A stretch of 64,000 nt of DNA from CAZSAT01 sp964604675. Lineage in GTDB: Bacteria > Myxococcota_A > UBA796 > CAJQPC01. The notes beneath the pieces were generated by a model that saw only the letters and a list, made by a program, of their open reading frames with translations, did no database searches and had not been told where the DNA came from. Shown here one piece after another: positions 32,800-41,535 of the stretch. The stretch is from positions 17,980 through 81,979 of the forward strand of contig CAZSAT010000018.1 in assembly GCA_964604675.1 (NCBI GenBank), read 5' to 3'. The position numbers were made by a program, and so were the translations under genes. The first letter of the stretch is position 1. The number at the start of each line of letters is the position of its first letter.

Positions 32800-34553
32800 C
32801 GCTCGCCGGTCTGCACGGCCCAGAGGCGGGCATACGCGCCGCCCGCAGCCACCAGATCTTCGTGGGTCCCGCTCTCCGCGATGCGCCCCTGGTCGAGCAG
32901 CACGATGCGGTCCGCGCCTCGCACGGTCGACAGCCGGTGCGCGATGATCAGCGTGGTGCGGTCCCGGGTGATGTGCTCGAGCGCTCGCTGGATGGCTGCC
33001 TCGGTCTCGTTGTCGACCGCCGAGGTGGCCTCGTCGAGCACGAGCACGGGCGGGTCTTTCACGAGGGCGCGGGCGATCGCGAGCCGCTGGGCCTGTCCGC
33101 CGCTGAGCCTCTGGCCGCGCTCGCCCACCTCGCTCGCGTAGCCGTGAGGCAGCGCTTCGACGAAGTCGTGGGCCTCGGCCGCTCGGGCTGCGCGTGCGAC
33201 GTCGTCGGCGTCTGCTCCCGGTCGACCGTAGGCCAGGTTGGCGGTGACCGAGCCGGGGAACAGCCAGGTGCGCTGGGACACCAGCCCGACCGCTGCGCGC
33301 AGCTCGGCGAGCGGCACGCTGTCGAGGGACTGGCCATCGAGGGTGATGCGGCCCGAGCTCGGGTCGTGGAAGCGCAGCAGCAGGCTGACGAGCGTGGACT
33401 TGCCGGACCCGGTGGGCCCGACGATGCCCAGGGTGGTGCCCGCGGGGACGTGCAGGTCGATCCCATGGAGCACGGGATGGCCTTCGACGTACGCGAAGTC
33501 CACCTGGTCGAAGCGCAAGGCCCCCTTCACGTGGGGGGGCAGCGTGCCGTCGCCGTCCCGGATGCGGACCTCGGTGTCGAGCAGGTCGAGCACGCGGGCG
33601 GTCGAGGCCATGGCGCGTTGGTAGAGGTCGAAGGTGTTGCCGAGCCGGGTCAAGGGCCACAAGAGCCGCTGGGTCATGAACACCAACACGCTGTAGGTGC
33701 CCACCGCCATCGATCCGTCCAGAGCCATGCGCCCCCCGAGGACGAGCGTGGCGACGAACCCACAGACGATGACCATGCGGATGAGCGGGGTGAAGGCGCT
33801 CGAGAGGCGGATCGCGTCACGGTTCGCCTCCCGGTAGGCCTGGCTGTCCGCGCGCACCGCCTCGGTCTCGCGAGCCTCTGCGGTGAAGCTCTTGATGGTG
33901 GCGATGCCGGCCAGGTTCTCGGACAGGCGCGCGTTCAGGCGCGCGACCCGGTCACGAACCAGAGCGTAGCGCTGGGTGATCCTCGCCTGGAACGAGAACG
34001 ATCCCATGAGCACGAAGGGCATCGGGAGGATGGCGAACACCGCCACGGTGGGCGCCGCGTAGAAGAAGATCGCGCCGATCACCACCACGGTGGTGGCCAC
34101 CTGGATCAGCTCGTTGGCGCCGCCGTCGAGGAAGCGCTCCAGCTGGTTGACGTCGTCGTTGAGCACGGCCATCAGGCCACCTGTCGAGCGCTCGTCGAAG
34201 AAGCCCATCTCGAGCTGCTGCACGTGGTCGTACGCGTCCAGGCGGAGCTCGTGCTGAACGGTCTGCGCGAGGTTCCGCCAGAGCACGGCGTAGAAGTATT
34301 CGAACAGGCTCTCGGCCCCCCACACCAGGAGCGTGGCCGCAGCCAGGACCAGGAGCTGATCGCTGGGATCGGCGATGCCCAGGCGCGCCAACAGGCTGTC
34401 GTGTTGCTCGACGACGACGTCGACCGCGGCGCCGATCAACAGCGGTGGCGCCAGATCCCAGATCTTGTTGACCACGCTGCAGAGGGTGGCGAGGCGCACG
34501 GTCCTGCGGTGGCCGCGGGCGTGGTGGAGCAGGCGGAGCAGCGGACGGGTCAT
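32745..34553 (-). CDS. ABC transporter, fused permease and ATP-binding protein (exporter type)
   Basis: 602 residues in the MsbA/MDR half-transporter arrangement. Six transmembrane helices (residues ~15-320) contain the coupling-type segment FFDERSTGGLMAVLNDDVNQLE. The nucleotide-binding domain shows Walker A GPTGSGKST, Q-loop VSQRTWLF, signature RLSGGQAQRLAIARAL, Walker B VLVLDEATSAVD and the switch His in IIAHRLSTV. It works as a homodimer or with a partner encoded elsewhere; substrate could be lipid, peptide or drug. The start at 34553 (MTRPLL) is preferred over 34577 because TACGTC lies at -13 to -8. Confidence 0.92.
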   Translation of the reverse strand: MTRPLLRLLHHARGHRRTVRLATLCSVVNKIWDLAPPLLIGAAVDVVVEQHDSLLARLGIADPSDQLLVLAAATLLVWGAESLFEYFYAVLWRNLAQTVQHELRLDAYDHVQQLEMGFFDERSTGGLMAVLNDDVNQLERFLDGGANELIQVATTVVVIGAIFFYAAPTVAVFAILPMPFVLMGSFSFQARITQRYALVRDRVARLNARLSENLAGIATIKSFTAEARETEAVRADSQAYREANRDAIRLSSAFTPLIRMVIVCGFVATLVLGGRMALDGSMAVGTYSVLVFMTQRLLWPLTRLGNTFDLYQRAMASTARVLDLLDTEVRIRDGDGTLPPHVKGALRFDQVDFAYVEGHPVLHGIDLHVPAGTTLGIVGPTGSGKSTLVSLLLRFHDPSSGRITLDGQSLDSVPLAELRAAVGLVSQRTWLFPGSVTANLAYGRPGADADDVARAARAAEAHDFVEALPHGYASEVGERGQRLSGGQAQRLAIARALVKDPPVLVLDEATSAVDNETEAAIQRALEHITRDRTTLIIAHRLSTVRGADRIVLLDQGRIAESGTHEDLVAAGGAYARLWAVQTGERYQGGVVPSARVPGSTHT

Positions 34554-34560
34554 GCCACGC

Positions 34561-34566
34561 GACGTA
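34561..34566 (-). promoter_or_regulatory. -10-like element of the ABC exporter gene
   Basis: TACGTC on the minus strand, -13 to -8 from the ATG at 34553. The last base is C, not T, so this is a weak member of the set. Confidence 0.3.
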
Positions 34567-34715
34567 GCCGTCCGCACCCGATCGCGCCCTGGAAGGGGAG
34601 CGCGTGCACCTCAGCGGCACGCCTGTGCAGCGCGGGTGCAAGCGGTGCGTCGCTCTCCACGTCTCGGGAATAGCCGCACCGGCCTCGGCGTAGCGGCTCT
34701 CGCCTGGGAGGTGCG

Positions 34716-35318
34716 GTGCTGCGTCTGGTCACCGGTTTCGATCGTGCGGTGGGGGTGACCCGCCCGCTGTGGCAGTGGTTGGGGCAGGCGGGGCTGGTCC
34801 TGCTCGGCGTGCACCTGGCGGCAGACCGGCTCGACGACCTCGTGTACGACGCCCTGCTCGCCATCCCCCAGGCGCAGATCGGCGCCGAACAGCTGGCGCT
34901 CGTCGCCGCATGGGGCGCCGTCGCGCTCGAGCTCGTGGTGGTGCTGAAGGTGTGCGGAGCCCTGTTGTTGACGGCCCGCGAGCCAGAGCTGAGCTGGCGC
35001 GGCTGGTGGTCGGCCAGGAGCGTCGATGCGTGGCTGATGCCCGTGTTCTGGGGTGCAGCTGCGCTCGCGGGGGCCTGGACCGTGGGCATGAGCATCGAGG
35101 ACCTGCTCGCGGAACAGGGCGTGGTCGGCGCGGAGATCGCCGGCTGGGGCCTGGCAGCGCTCATGGCCTGGCGGCTGGGCTGGACGGGGTGGAAGCGCGT
35201 GGTCGGTGCGCTCGCGCCGGGTCGCTTCTCGCGGGGCCTCGGCTGGGCACTCGCCGTGGCGCCTCTGACGCTCCTCACGCTGATGCACGGCCTGCCCGTG
35301 TGGCGCTGGCTGCCATGA
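34716..35318 (+). CDS. Membrane protein of unknown function
   Basis: 200 residues with four to five hydrophobic helices (roughly 25-40, 60-85, 105-125, 140-160, 175-195). No family motif is recognised. GGGAGG at 34706-34711 supports the GTG at 34716. Its stop overlaps the start of a membrane-anchored M23 peptidase as ATGA, so both are probably made together; it might position or regulate that peptidase, but this is inference from coupling only. Confidence 0.6.
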   Translation: MLRLVTGFDRAVGVTRPLWQWLGQAGLVLLGVHLAADRLDDLVYDALLAIPQAQIGAEQLALVAAWGAVALELVVVLKVCGALLLTAREPELSWRGWWSARSVDAWLMPVFWGAAALAGAWTVGMSIEDLLAEQGVVGAEIAGWGLAALMAWRLGWTGWKRVVGALAPGRFSRGLGWALAVAPLTLLTLMHGLPVWRWLP

Positions 35319-36274
35319 GGGGCACCGCGAGCTGGTTGGAAGCGCCCGTGCGGCGTCGCATCGATCCCCGGGGCGGTGTGGTGGATCTGGCGCTCGCAGT
35401 GCTCGTGTTGGTGGCCTTGTGGACGCGCACGCCCGTGGGTGGGCTGGCCGCCTGGGGGCTGGAGACAGCGCGCGGCGGGAGCGCGGATCTCGCAGCCCTC
35501 TCCGGCTTCTTCGTGACCGGTCCCCCGGCCGAGCTGGTGGCCGTCGTGGAGCGCCTCGAGCTGGAGCTGCCGGAGCGCCCCGACGTCCAGCTGCCCGAGG
35601 GCAGCTTTCCAGAGCCCTGGCGGTCGGTGGTCGCGGCCCAACGCCCCGGCGAGCTGGACGCGCTGGACGCGCTGTATGCTGGTGACCTCGAGGCTTCGCT
35701 CGAAGCGCTCGCCGTCGGCCTGGAGCAGCGTGCTCGGGCCATTCGGCGAGCGAAGGCGGCTGGCGTTCCGAGGGCGGACCGCTACGAGCAGCACCGGGCC
35801 TACCTGCCAGCCGCCTCCGCTCGGGACGCCGACCACCTCGTGAACGGGGTGATGGGGGCGGCCACCCTGCTCGACATGGCGTGGCCGCTCGCGACGCGGT
35901 TCCGCATCTCGTCGCCCTTCGGCCACAGGTTCCACCCGACCCTGAAGAAGGAGAAGTTCCACAACGGGATCGACGTGGCTGCGCCGGTGGGCACGCCCGT
36001 GCTGGCTGCGCAGGCCGGCCGCGTGGCGACGGCGAAGCACGACACGCTCAACGGGAACTACCTGATCCTCGACCACGGCAACGGGGTCAAGACCAGCTAC
36101 TGCCACCTCGACGCGCTCGAGGTCGAGCAGGGCGCTGACGTGGTGCGTGGCGCGCGCATGGCACGGTCGGGCAACACCGGCCGAAGCACCGGGCCCCACC
36201 TCCACTTCGTGGTCCGGGTCGGCGCCACGCCGCTCGACCCCGAGCGCTTCCTCCCGAGGGACCCGAGCACCTGA
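35315..36274 (+). CDS. Membrane-anchored M23 metallopeptidase
   Basis: 319 residues. One hydrophobic segment (~22-45) anchors the protein; a helical stretch follows, and the C-terminal ~130 residues form a LytM/M23 domain: HNGIDVAAP provides the His and Asp zinc ligands and GPHLHF the HxH motif, with SSPFGHRFHP before it, as in active DD-endopeptidases. It likely cuts peptide cross-links in periplasmic peptidoglycan. The start is an ATGA overlap with the upstream membrane-protein gene. A second, unrelated M23 protein is encoded at 39302-39865. Confidence 0.88.
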   Translation: MRGTASWLEAPVRRRIDPRGGVVDLALAVLVLVALWTRTPVGGLAAWGLETARGGSADLAALSGFFVTGPPAELVAVVERLELELPERPDVQLPEGSFPEPWRSVVAAQRPGELDALDALYAGDLEASLEALAVGLEQRARAIRRAKAAGVPRADRYEQHRAYLPAASARDADHLVNGVMGAATLLDMAWPLATRFRISSPFGHRFHPTLKKEKFHNGIDVAAPVGTPVLAAQAGRVATAKHDTLNGNYLILDHGNGVKTSYCHLDALEVEQGADVVRGARMARSGNTGRSTGPHLHFVVRVGATPLDPERFLPRDPST

Positions 36275-36288
36275 GCGCCCACCACGGT

Positions 36289-36294
36289 TACCCT
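36289..36294 (+). promoter_or_regulatory. -10 element of the K+ channel gene
   Basis: TACCCT at exactly -12 to -7 from the GTG at 36301; no Shine-Dalgarno sequence. Predicts a leaderless transcript starting 26 nt after the M23 gene. Confidence 0.55.
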
Positions 36295-36300
36295 CGGCAG

Positions 36301-37758
36301 GTGTTCGCCCTGCTGACCACCGCCTTCCACGACCCTGCGTCGGTGGCCTACAAGCGACTGCACGTCACGATCTACACGCTGATCGTGGTCTCGCTGTTGC
36401 TCTTCGGGGTGGAACTGCGCATCGGCGACCGGCCGCTGCTCGACGCCATCGACCTCGGGTTGCTGCTGCTCTTCACCCTGGAGCTGCTGCTGCGCGTGCT
36501 CACCTTCCAGCCGCGTGAGCTGCAGGTGTACGACCTGCCGGCACACCGCCGGATCCGGGTGGCCGTCGTGGGGCGGCTGCGCTTCTTGCTGCAGCCGCTG
36601 AACCTGTTCGATCTGGTCGCCGTGGTCGCTATCGTGCCCGCGCTCCGCGGCCTGCGCGCCTTCCGTCTGCTCCGGCTCATCCGGCTCGCCGACGTGCTGC
36701 CCTACAGCCGCCCGCTGGCGGGGCTCGGCGCCGCGTTCCGTGAGAACGCCTTCTTGTACGCGGCCGCCTTGTCCTTTCTCGGCATGATGACCTTGATCGG
36801 CGGAACGAGCCTCTACCTCATCGAGAGCCGCGTGAACGCCGACCTCGCCACCCTCGCCGATGGCGTGTGGTGGGCGCTCGTCACGCTGACCACGGTGGGC
36901 TTCGGGGACATCGCCCCCATCACCGACCTCGGTCGCTCGGTCGGCGCGGTGATGATGGTGGTCGGCATGTTCACGCTCGCGAGCTTTGCAGGCATCGTCG
37001 GCAACACCTTGTTGAACCCCCTGATGCGGCTACGCCAGGAGCAGGTCCGGATGAGAGGAACAGTCGACCACGTGGTGGTCTGCGGCTACACGGCCGGCGC
37101 CCGACGCCTGCTCAACGCGCTGACGTCCGAGCTCGGTGACGGGTGCGACGTGGTCGTCTTCGCGCCGAGCACGCGGCCCCACACGCTGCCCCCCGAGGTC
37201 AGCTGGGTCGAGGGGGACCCCACCAAGGAGAGCGAGCTCGACAAGGCACGGCTCGCCCAGGCCCGTGCGGTGGTCCTGGTGGGCGGTCGGGACAGCGCGC
37301 CGGAACAGGCCGACGCGGTGACCATCCTCACCGCCTTCACCCTCCGTCGGTGGCTCAAGACCCACCCCGACACCCGGCGTCGAAAGAAGCCGCTCTACAT
37401 CGTGGCCGAGATCCTCGACGAGGAGAACGTCGAGCATGCGCTGACGGCGGGGGTGAACGAGGTCATCGAGACCAACTACCTCGGCTTCTCGCTCCTGGGG
37501 CACGCCCTCGTCGAACGGGGCACGGGACGCATCCTGTCGTCGCTCGGTGTGCGCGGTGAGCAGGACCTGTTCGTGTGGAAGACCCCCGAGGGTCTCGGCG
37601 GGCAGACCTTCGCCGCGGTAGCGGCCGGGATGCGCGAGAGCATGGACTGCCTGGTCATCGGGTACCAGGTCGATGGCGTGGACCACGTGAACCCGCCCGA
37701 CGACGCCCAGGTCCCGCTCGGGTCGCGCCTGGTCGTGATCGCGGAGAACGAGGCCTGA
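36301..37758 (+). CDS. Voltage-gated-type K+ channel with C-terminal RCK domain
   Basis: 485 residues. Six transmembrane segments with an Arg-rich S4 (RGLRAFRLLRLIRL, ~116-129) and selectivity filter TTVGFGD (197-203) define a Kv-like potassium channel. The cytoplasmic part (~235-485) is a TrkA-N/RCK domain: VVVCGYTAGARRLLNAL is a Rossmann-type start, though the classical GxGxxG is degenerate (GYTAGA), so nucleotide binding is doubtful. A long RKK insert lies near residue 360. The channel could set membrane potential or respond to ions. Its stop overlaps the next gene as CTGA. Confidence 0.9.
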   Translation: MFALLTTAFHDPASVAYKRLHVTIYTLIVVSLLLFGVELRIGDRPLLDAIDLGLLLLFTLELLLRVLTFQPRELQVYDLPAHRRIRVAVVGRLRFLLQPLNLFDLVAVVAIVPALRGLRAFRLLRLIRLADVLPYSRPLAGLGAAFRENAFLYAAALSFLGMMTLIGGTSLYLIESRVNADLATLADGVWWALVTLTTVGFGDIAPITDLGRSVGAVMMVVGMFTLASFAGIVGNTLLNPLMRLRQEQVRMRGTVDHVVVCGYTAGARRLLNALTSELGDGCDVVVFAPSTRPHTLPPEVSWVEGDPTKESELDKARLAQARAVVLVGGRDSAPEQADAVTILTAFTLRRWLKTHPDTRRRKKPLYIVAEILDEENVEHALTAGVNEVIETNYLGFSLLGHALVERGTGRILSSLGVRGEQDLFVWKTPEGLGGQTFAAVAAGMRESMDCLVIGYQVDGVDHVNPPDDAQVPLGSRLVVIAENEA

Positions 37759-39311
37759 TCGTCGTCCTGCTCGCGTGCACGTCGGGGGCCCCGGACTCCT
37801 CGTCGTCGCTGGACACCGAGAGCGGTGCATGCGTCACCGGCGAAGCGACGGACGGGGCTCCCGGCTCCTGCAGCGAGCTGATCTATGTGGAGGTGCTCGC
37901 GCTGACGGAGGACGATCTTCCGCCTCGGTTGGTCGACCCCAGCCGACCAGGCGTGGGCGTGGGCGACCTCGACGGTGACGGCGACGACGACGTGTTGTTC
38001 GCCTGGGGAGGCGGCAGCTTCATCGGGTGGAACGAGGCGGGTACGTTGGACGTCTCGGGTGCCGCGAAGCCCGAGCTCCCGCATGGCGCGTCGGTGAGCC
38101 TGGCGGACATCGACGGCGACGGTGACCTGGACGCCTGGCTCGGTCGCATGGGGGAGGCCGACGCGCTGTTGCGGAACGCCGGCGAGCGACGCTTCGTGCA
38201 GGAGCCTCTCGAGGGCGGCGAGCCGTCCCCCGGTGGCGCGGCCTTCGGGGATCTCGATGGCGACGGCGATCTCGACCTGGTGGTCGGTCGCGCGCCGGAC
38301 CGGCTCGACGAGGTCGACTTCGGCGCCGAGGATGCCATCGGAACGGGGGTCGCCTTGTGGTGGAACGAGGACGGCTCCCTGGTCCACGCCGGTGAAGTCG
38401 CGGACCTCGCGGGGTCGCTCACCTGGCAGCCGAGCCTGCTCGACGCGGACGGCGACGGCGATCTGGATCTCTTCGCCGCGAACGACTTCGGCGCCTTGTT
38501 CGTGCCCACACGGCTCCTGTTGAACGACGGTGCTGGGGGCTTCGTCCCGGCGGAGGACTGCGGGTGCGAGCTGGAGCGGTACGGCATGGCCGCCCCCGTC
38601 GGCGATCTGGACGGGGATGCCTTGCCAGACCTCTGGCTCAGCGACCTCGGAGAGTCGCGCGTGCTCCAGAACCTGGGCGACGCCAGCTTCGTGGACGTCA
38701 CCCTCGGTCTGGGCTTGAGCTGGGACGACACCGGGACCGCGCGCGCGGCCTGGGGCGCCCGCTGGTTCGACGCGAACCGCGACGGGTGCATCGACCTGGG
38801 CGTGGTGCTCGGGCAGCTTGGCAGCCCGGGGGGCGACGACAGCGCGTGGGGGCTGGCGGGCGATGTGCAGCGCGACGAGCTGTTGTTGGGCGACTGCGGC
38901 GGCGGCCTGTCCTTCGCCGACCCGCGACCGTTCGGGGATCGCCACCGCGCACGTGCGCTCGCGACGGGCGACTTCGACGGCGACGGGCGCGAGGACCTGG
39001 TGGTGGCCGGCAAGCACTTCTTCACGGTCTATGTGGCTGACGGTGGCTGTCCCGCCGGGGTGACGGTCGCGATCGAGGGGCCGGCCGAGAACCCGTCGGG
39101 CATCGGTGCCCAGGTGACCCTCGAGTCCGGTGGCGCGGCGAGCACCCAGTGGATGCTGCCCGCGGGCACCTTGGCCTCGAGCGCGCACCGGTTGGTCTTC
39201 GGACTTGGAGCCGAGGCCTCCGCCGAGCGGCTCGACGTGCGCTTCCCGGACGGGACCACGTGGTGCCAGCGCGGCGTGCCCGCGGGACCGGTGGTCGTGC
39301 CCTACGAATAG
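37755..39311 (+). CDS. FG-GAP/VCBS repeat lipoprotein with ASPIC/UnbV end
   Basis: 518 residues. At least six Asp-rich calcium-type repeats (DLDGDGDDD, DIDGDGDLDAW, DLDGDGDLDL, DADGDGDLDLF, DLDGDALPDLW, DFDGDGREDL) form an FG-GAP propeller; the last ~90 residues (GIGAQVTLESGG...VRFPDGTTW) match the ASPIC/UnbV domain. Such secreted proteins are often adhesins or surface structural proteins. No ATG, GTG or TTG gives the lipobox: a CTG at 37755, overlapping the preceding stop as CTGA, yields MIVVLLAC (Cys8). The start is therefore inferred. The 3' end overlaps the convergent M23 gene by 10 nt. Confidence 0.83.
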   Translation: MIVVLLACTSGAPDSSSSLDTESGACVTGEATDGAPGSCSELIYVEVLALTEDDLPPRLVDPSRPGVGVGDLDGDGDDDVLFAWGGGSFIGWNEAGTLDVSGAAKPELPHGASVSLADIDGDGDLDAWLGRMGEADALLRNAGERRFVQEPLEGGEPSPGGAAFGDLDGDGDLDLVVGRAPDRLDEVDFGAEDAIGTGVALWWNEDGSLVHAGEVADLAGSLTWQPSLLDADGDGDLDLFAANDFGALFVPTRLLLNDGAGGFVPAEDCGCELERYGMAAPVGDLDGDALPDLWLSDLGESRVLQNLGDASFVDVTLGLGLSWDDTGTARAAWGARWFDANRDGCIDLGVVLGQLGSPGGDDSAWGLAGDVQRDELLLGDCGGGLSFADPRPFGDRHRARALATGDFDGDGREDLVVAGKHFFTVYVADGGCPAGVTVAIEGPAENPSGIGAQVTLESGGAASTQWMLPAGTLASSAHRLVFGLGAEASAERLDVRFPDGTTWCQRGVPAGPVVVPYE

Positions 39312-39865
39312 ATCGGCCCGAGCACACGTCGGGGGTCGGGGTAGCGCTCCAGGGCTTCCGCGCGCTCGTCGTGGTGCACGGCCCCCGGCATGTCGTGGGT
39401 GTCGGGTCGGTCCCAGCTGAGCTGGAAGTGCAGGTGCGGCGTCCAGCCACCGTTCTCGGCGCGATCGCCCAACCACCCCAGGACCTCGCCGCGCCCGAAG
39501 GAGTGACCGGGTGCCCAGCGGGGCACCGAGGCCGCCGAGAGGTGCCCGTAGAGGGCGTAGACCGGGCGTCCGTCGAGTCGGTGCCTGGCCACCAACACGT
39601 GCCCGTAGTCGCCTGGTGCCGGGTTGTAGCCGGCGTGCACGATGGTGCCGCGGTCGAAGGCGTGCACCGCCGCTCCGGCCGGTGCGCCGAGATCGACGCC
39701 CATGTGCACGGTGCGGGCTCCCCCGAAGAGCGGCTGGGTGTAGAGCCCCGGACGCACCTCGTCGTAGCGGCCGATTGTCCAGGGGGTGTCCGGGAACACC
39801 GGCGCGTTCGTGCTCAGGTCGAGCACCACGGGTTCGTGCTGGAGCACCACCGGGTGGAAGCTCAC
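39302..39865 (-). CDS. M23-family peptidase domain protein without signal peptide
   Basis: 187 residues, nearly the whole length being an M23 domain: HMGVDLGAP (zinc His and Asp), then YALYGHLS and TPHLHFQL (HxH). No signal peptide or membrane segment is visible, unlike most M23 endopeptidases, so it may be cytoplasmic with a different substrate or exported by another route. Eukaryotic-like and proteobacterial short M23 proteins of this type exist, of unclear function. It is coupled by ATGA to the upstream DUF938 methyltransferase gene. Confidence 0.82.
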   Translation of the reverse strand: MSFHPVVLQHEPVVLDLSTNAPVFPDTPWTIGRYDEVRPGLYTQPLFGGARTVHMGVDLGAPAGAAVHAFDRGTIVHAGYNPAPGDYGHVLVARHRLDGRPVYALYGHLSAASVPRWAPGHSFGRGEVLGWLGDRAENGGWTPHLHFQLSWDRPDTHDMPGAVHHDERAEALERYPDPRRVLGPIYS

Positions 39866-40446
39866 CTACGGCGCCAGATCACGGTCTGGTTGTTGGCGGG
39901 CATGGGCACGGACCGCTCCAGGGTGAAGCCGGTGGCGAGCTCGCTGACGTCCTCGAGGTCGCGCACGCCCCAGCGCGGGTCCCGTGCCTTCAACGACGCG
40001 TCGAAGCGGGCGTTGGAGGCCGAGGTGTGCTGGCCGCCCATCCGGAACGGTCCGTAGAGCACCAGGGGCGCACCGGGCGGCAGGTGGCGGGTGGCCCCGG
40101 CGACCAGGCCCAGGGTGGCGGGCCAGGGGGCGATGTGGATCATGTTGGCGCAGAAGATCGCGTCGATGGGCTCGATCGGCCAGACGGGCGCAGTGACGTC
40201 GAGCGCGATCGGCTCTCGGAGCAGGGGGCCGCCGGCATCGCGCCACGCGGCGATGCTGGCGAGTCCGGCGGGGTCGATGTCGGTGGGTTGCCACGACCAG
40301 CGCGGCTGCTGCCGGGTGAAGAACGCGCTGTGCTGTCCGCTGCCGCTTGCCACCTCCAGCACCCTGGCTTCTTCTCCGAGGACCTCGCTCAGCACCGCGA
40401 GGATCGCGTCACGGTTGCGGCCCGTGGCCGGGTAGTCGAGTCGCAT
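39862..40446 (-). CDS. DUF938 SAM-dependent methyltransferase
   Basis: 194 residues. VLEVASGSGQHSAFF is the SAM-binding motif I of class I methyltransferases, and the overall pattern (N-terminal PATGRNRDAIL, CANMIHIAPW, LYGPFRMGGQHTS.SN and C-terminal MPANNQTVIWRR) is that of DUF938 proteins. Substrate unknown. Soluble and cytoplasmic. It lies 6 nt after the small CxxCH lipoprotein gene and overlaps the M23-like gene, forming part of a four-gene minus-strand unit (41450 to 39302). Confidence 0.87.
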   Translation of the reverse strand: MRLDYPATGRNRDAILAVLSEVLGEEARVLEVASGSGQHSAFFTRQQPRWSWQPTDIDPAGLASIAAWRDAGGPLLREPIALDVTAPVWPIEPIDAIFCANMIHIAPWPATLGLVAGATRHLPPGAPLVLYGPFRMGGQHTSASNARFDASLKARDPRWGVRDLEDVSELATGFTLERSVPMPANNQTVIWRRR

Positions 40447-40452
40447 CCGCGG

Positions 40453-40776
40453 TCAGATGCCGCAGTCGAGGTAGATCGCGAGCAGCTCGAGGTCTTCGTC
40501 GTAGACGCCGCCGCCGTAGGGCATCGAGCCCTCCTCGAGCACCGTCTGGCGGATCAGCGACGACAAGGTCGCAACCTCTTCCTCGGTGTCGAAGTCGATG
40601 CCCTCGGGCGCGCCGTAGCGATCGGGCGACGTCGCCGAGTGGCAGGCCGTGCAGTAGGTGATGAAGAAGCCCTCGGCCCAGTTCTCCCAGGTGACCTGCG
40701 GCTGGTCGAGGCAATCCGGGTCGATCGCCGTGTCGGCGCTTCCGCTGTTGCAGGCGAGCAGGAACATGGTGATCAT
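40453..40776 (-). CDS. Small CxxCH lipoprotein (cytochrome-like), copy 2
   Basis: 107 residues: lipobox MITMFLLAC (Cys9), Ser/Asp/Thr linker, WENWAEGFFITYCTACHSA with the CTACH heme-type motif, DRYGAPEGIDFDTEEE, SMPYGGGVYDE and a C-terminal DCGI. It is a paralogue of the protein at 31559-31885 in the DUF1501 cassette, but here it stands beside a Pro/Gly-rich membrane protein and a methyltransferase. An electron-carrier role is plausible, with Met of SMPY as possible axial ligand. The ATG overlaps the stop of the upstream gene (ATGA). Confidence 0.75.
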   Translation of the reverse strand: MITMFLLACNSGSADTAIDPDCLDQPQVTWENWAEGFFITYCTACHSATSPDRYGAPEGIDFDTEEEVATLSSLIRQTVLEEGSMPYGGGVYDEDLELLAIYLDCGI

Positions 40777-41450
40777 CGCGGGCCCTCCCGGGGGGATGGC
40801 GGACCTTGGCCCGGTTCGTGGTGGGGACCTCCGGGAGGTCCGGGCGGCCCGCCGGGAGGCTCGTCCCGTGCACCCTCGGGCCCAGGCCCGTGCCCCGGCG
40901 GGGTGTGGGGTTCGGCTGCGCTCAGGATTTCCTCGGCGTCGCCATAGTCCGCGTCCAACATGTCGAAGGGCGAGATGAGCTCCTGTCCCGCCTCGCTCCA
41001 GGACGCCGCCAGCGACGCCAGCGCCTCGATCACGGGCTCCTCGGCGAGGGTGCAGGTGGTCTCTTCGACGATCTGCATCAGGTCCTCCTCGCCCAGCGCC
41101 GGTGTACCGCCGGCTCCCGCCACGATCTCGTTCACGTTGAGCATGAACCCGTGGAGGCGCAGGCATGCGTCGGTCTTGCTGCCGAAGAAGCCGTCCATGC
41201 CTGCGAGTGGCAGGTGGGAGCTGGGGTCCGCCGCCTTCCTGGGACCTTGATCCGGTCCGGGTGTGGAGCCCGGTGCGGCGATGACAGGGGCGCCTTCGTG
41301 CTCCCCTTGGCCGGCTCCGCGTGCATCGGGAGCGCGAACCGGTTCGGTGCCCTCCGGGGTCTGGTCGCCGAGCTGGTCCCAGGCGAAGAACCCCAGCACG
41401 CCGAGGTTCGCCACCAGGAAGAGGGCTGCGAGGGTTGCTTCGCGCTTCAT
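40773..41450 (-). CDS. Single-pass protein with Pro/Gly-rich C-terminus, unknown function
   Basis: 225 residues. A basic N-terminus (MKREATL) and one hydrophobic helix (~6-24) anchor the protein; the linker is rich in Pro, Gly and Glu. The middle (~85-185) is mostly helical with two cysteines (ACLRLHGF and ETTCTLAEE), and the tail is extremely Pro/Gly-rich (GPPGPPGGPHHEPGQGPP). No family is recognised. The gene overlaps the small CxxCH lipoprotein gene, so the two proteins may form a periplasmic pair. GGAAGG just before the ATG may act as ribosome binding site; TATGCT at 41473-41478 could be the -10. Confidence 0.6.
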   Translation of the reverse strand: MKREATLAALFLVANLGVLGFFAWDQLGDQTPEGTEPVRAPDARGAGQGEHEGAPVIAAPGSTPGPDQGPRKAADPSSHLPLAGMDGFFGSKTDACLRLHGFMLNVNEIVAGAGGTPALGEEDLMQIVEETTCTLAEEPVIEALASLAASWSEAGQELISPFDMLDADYGDAEEILSAAEPHTPPGHGPGPEGARDEPPGGPPGPPGGPHHEPGQGPPSPREGPR

Positions 41451-41535
41451 GGCCTTCCGTGTGTCCTGCGCGAGCATAGCCCCGTGGCGCGGCTCGCGAT
41501 CTCGTTGTCGCGGGAACGGGCTAAGGCTGGGTGCG

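Noticed and set aside
34602..34622. Hairpin GCGTGC/GCACGC between the ABC exporter and the next gene
   Set aside because: Nine-nt loop, no T-tract, and located between divergent genes where no terminator is expected; such short stems are frequent in GC-rich DNA.
32649..34673. Plus-strand open frame opposite the ABC transporter
   Set aside because: His/Gly/Val-rich shadow frame without motifs; the minus strand carries all ABC motifs.
37883..39025. Minus-strand open frame opposite the FG-GAP protein
   Set aside because: Ser/Arg/Pro-rich antisense of Asp/Gly repeats; no start context or motif.
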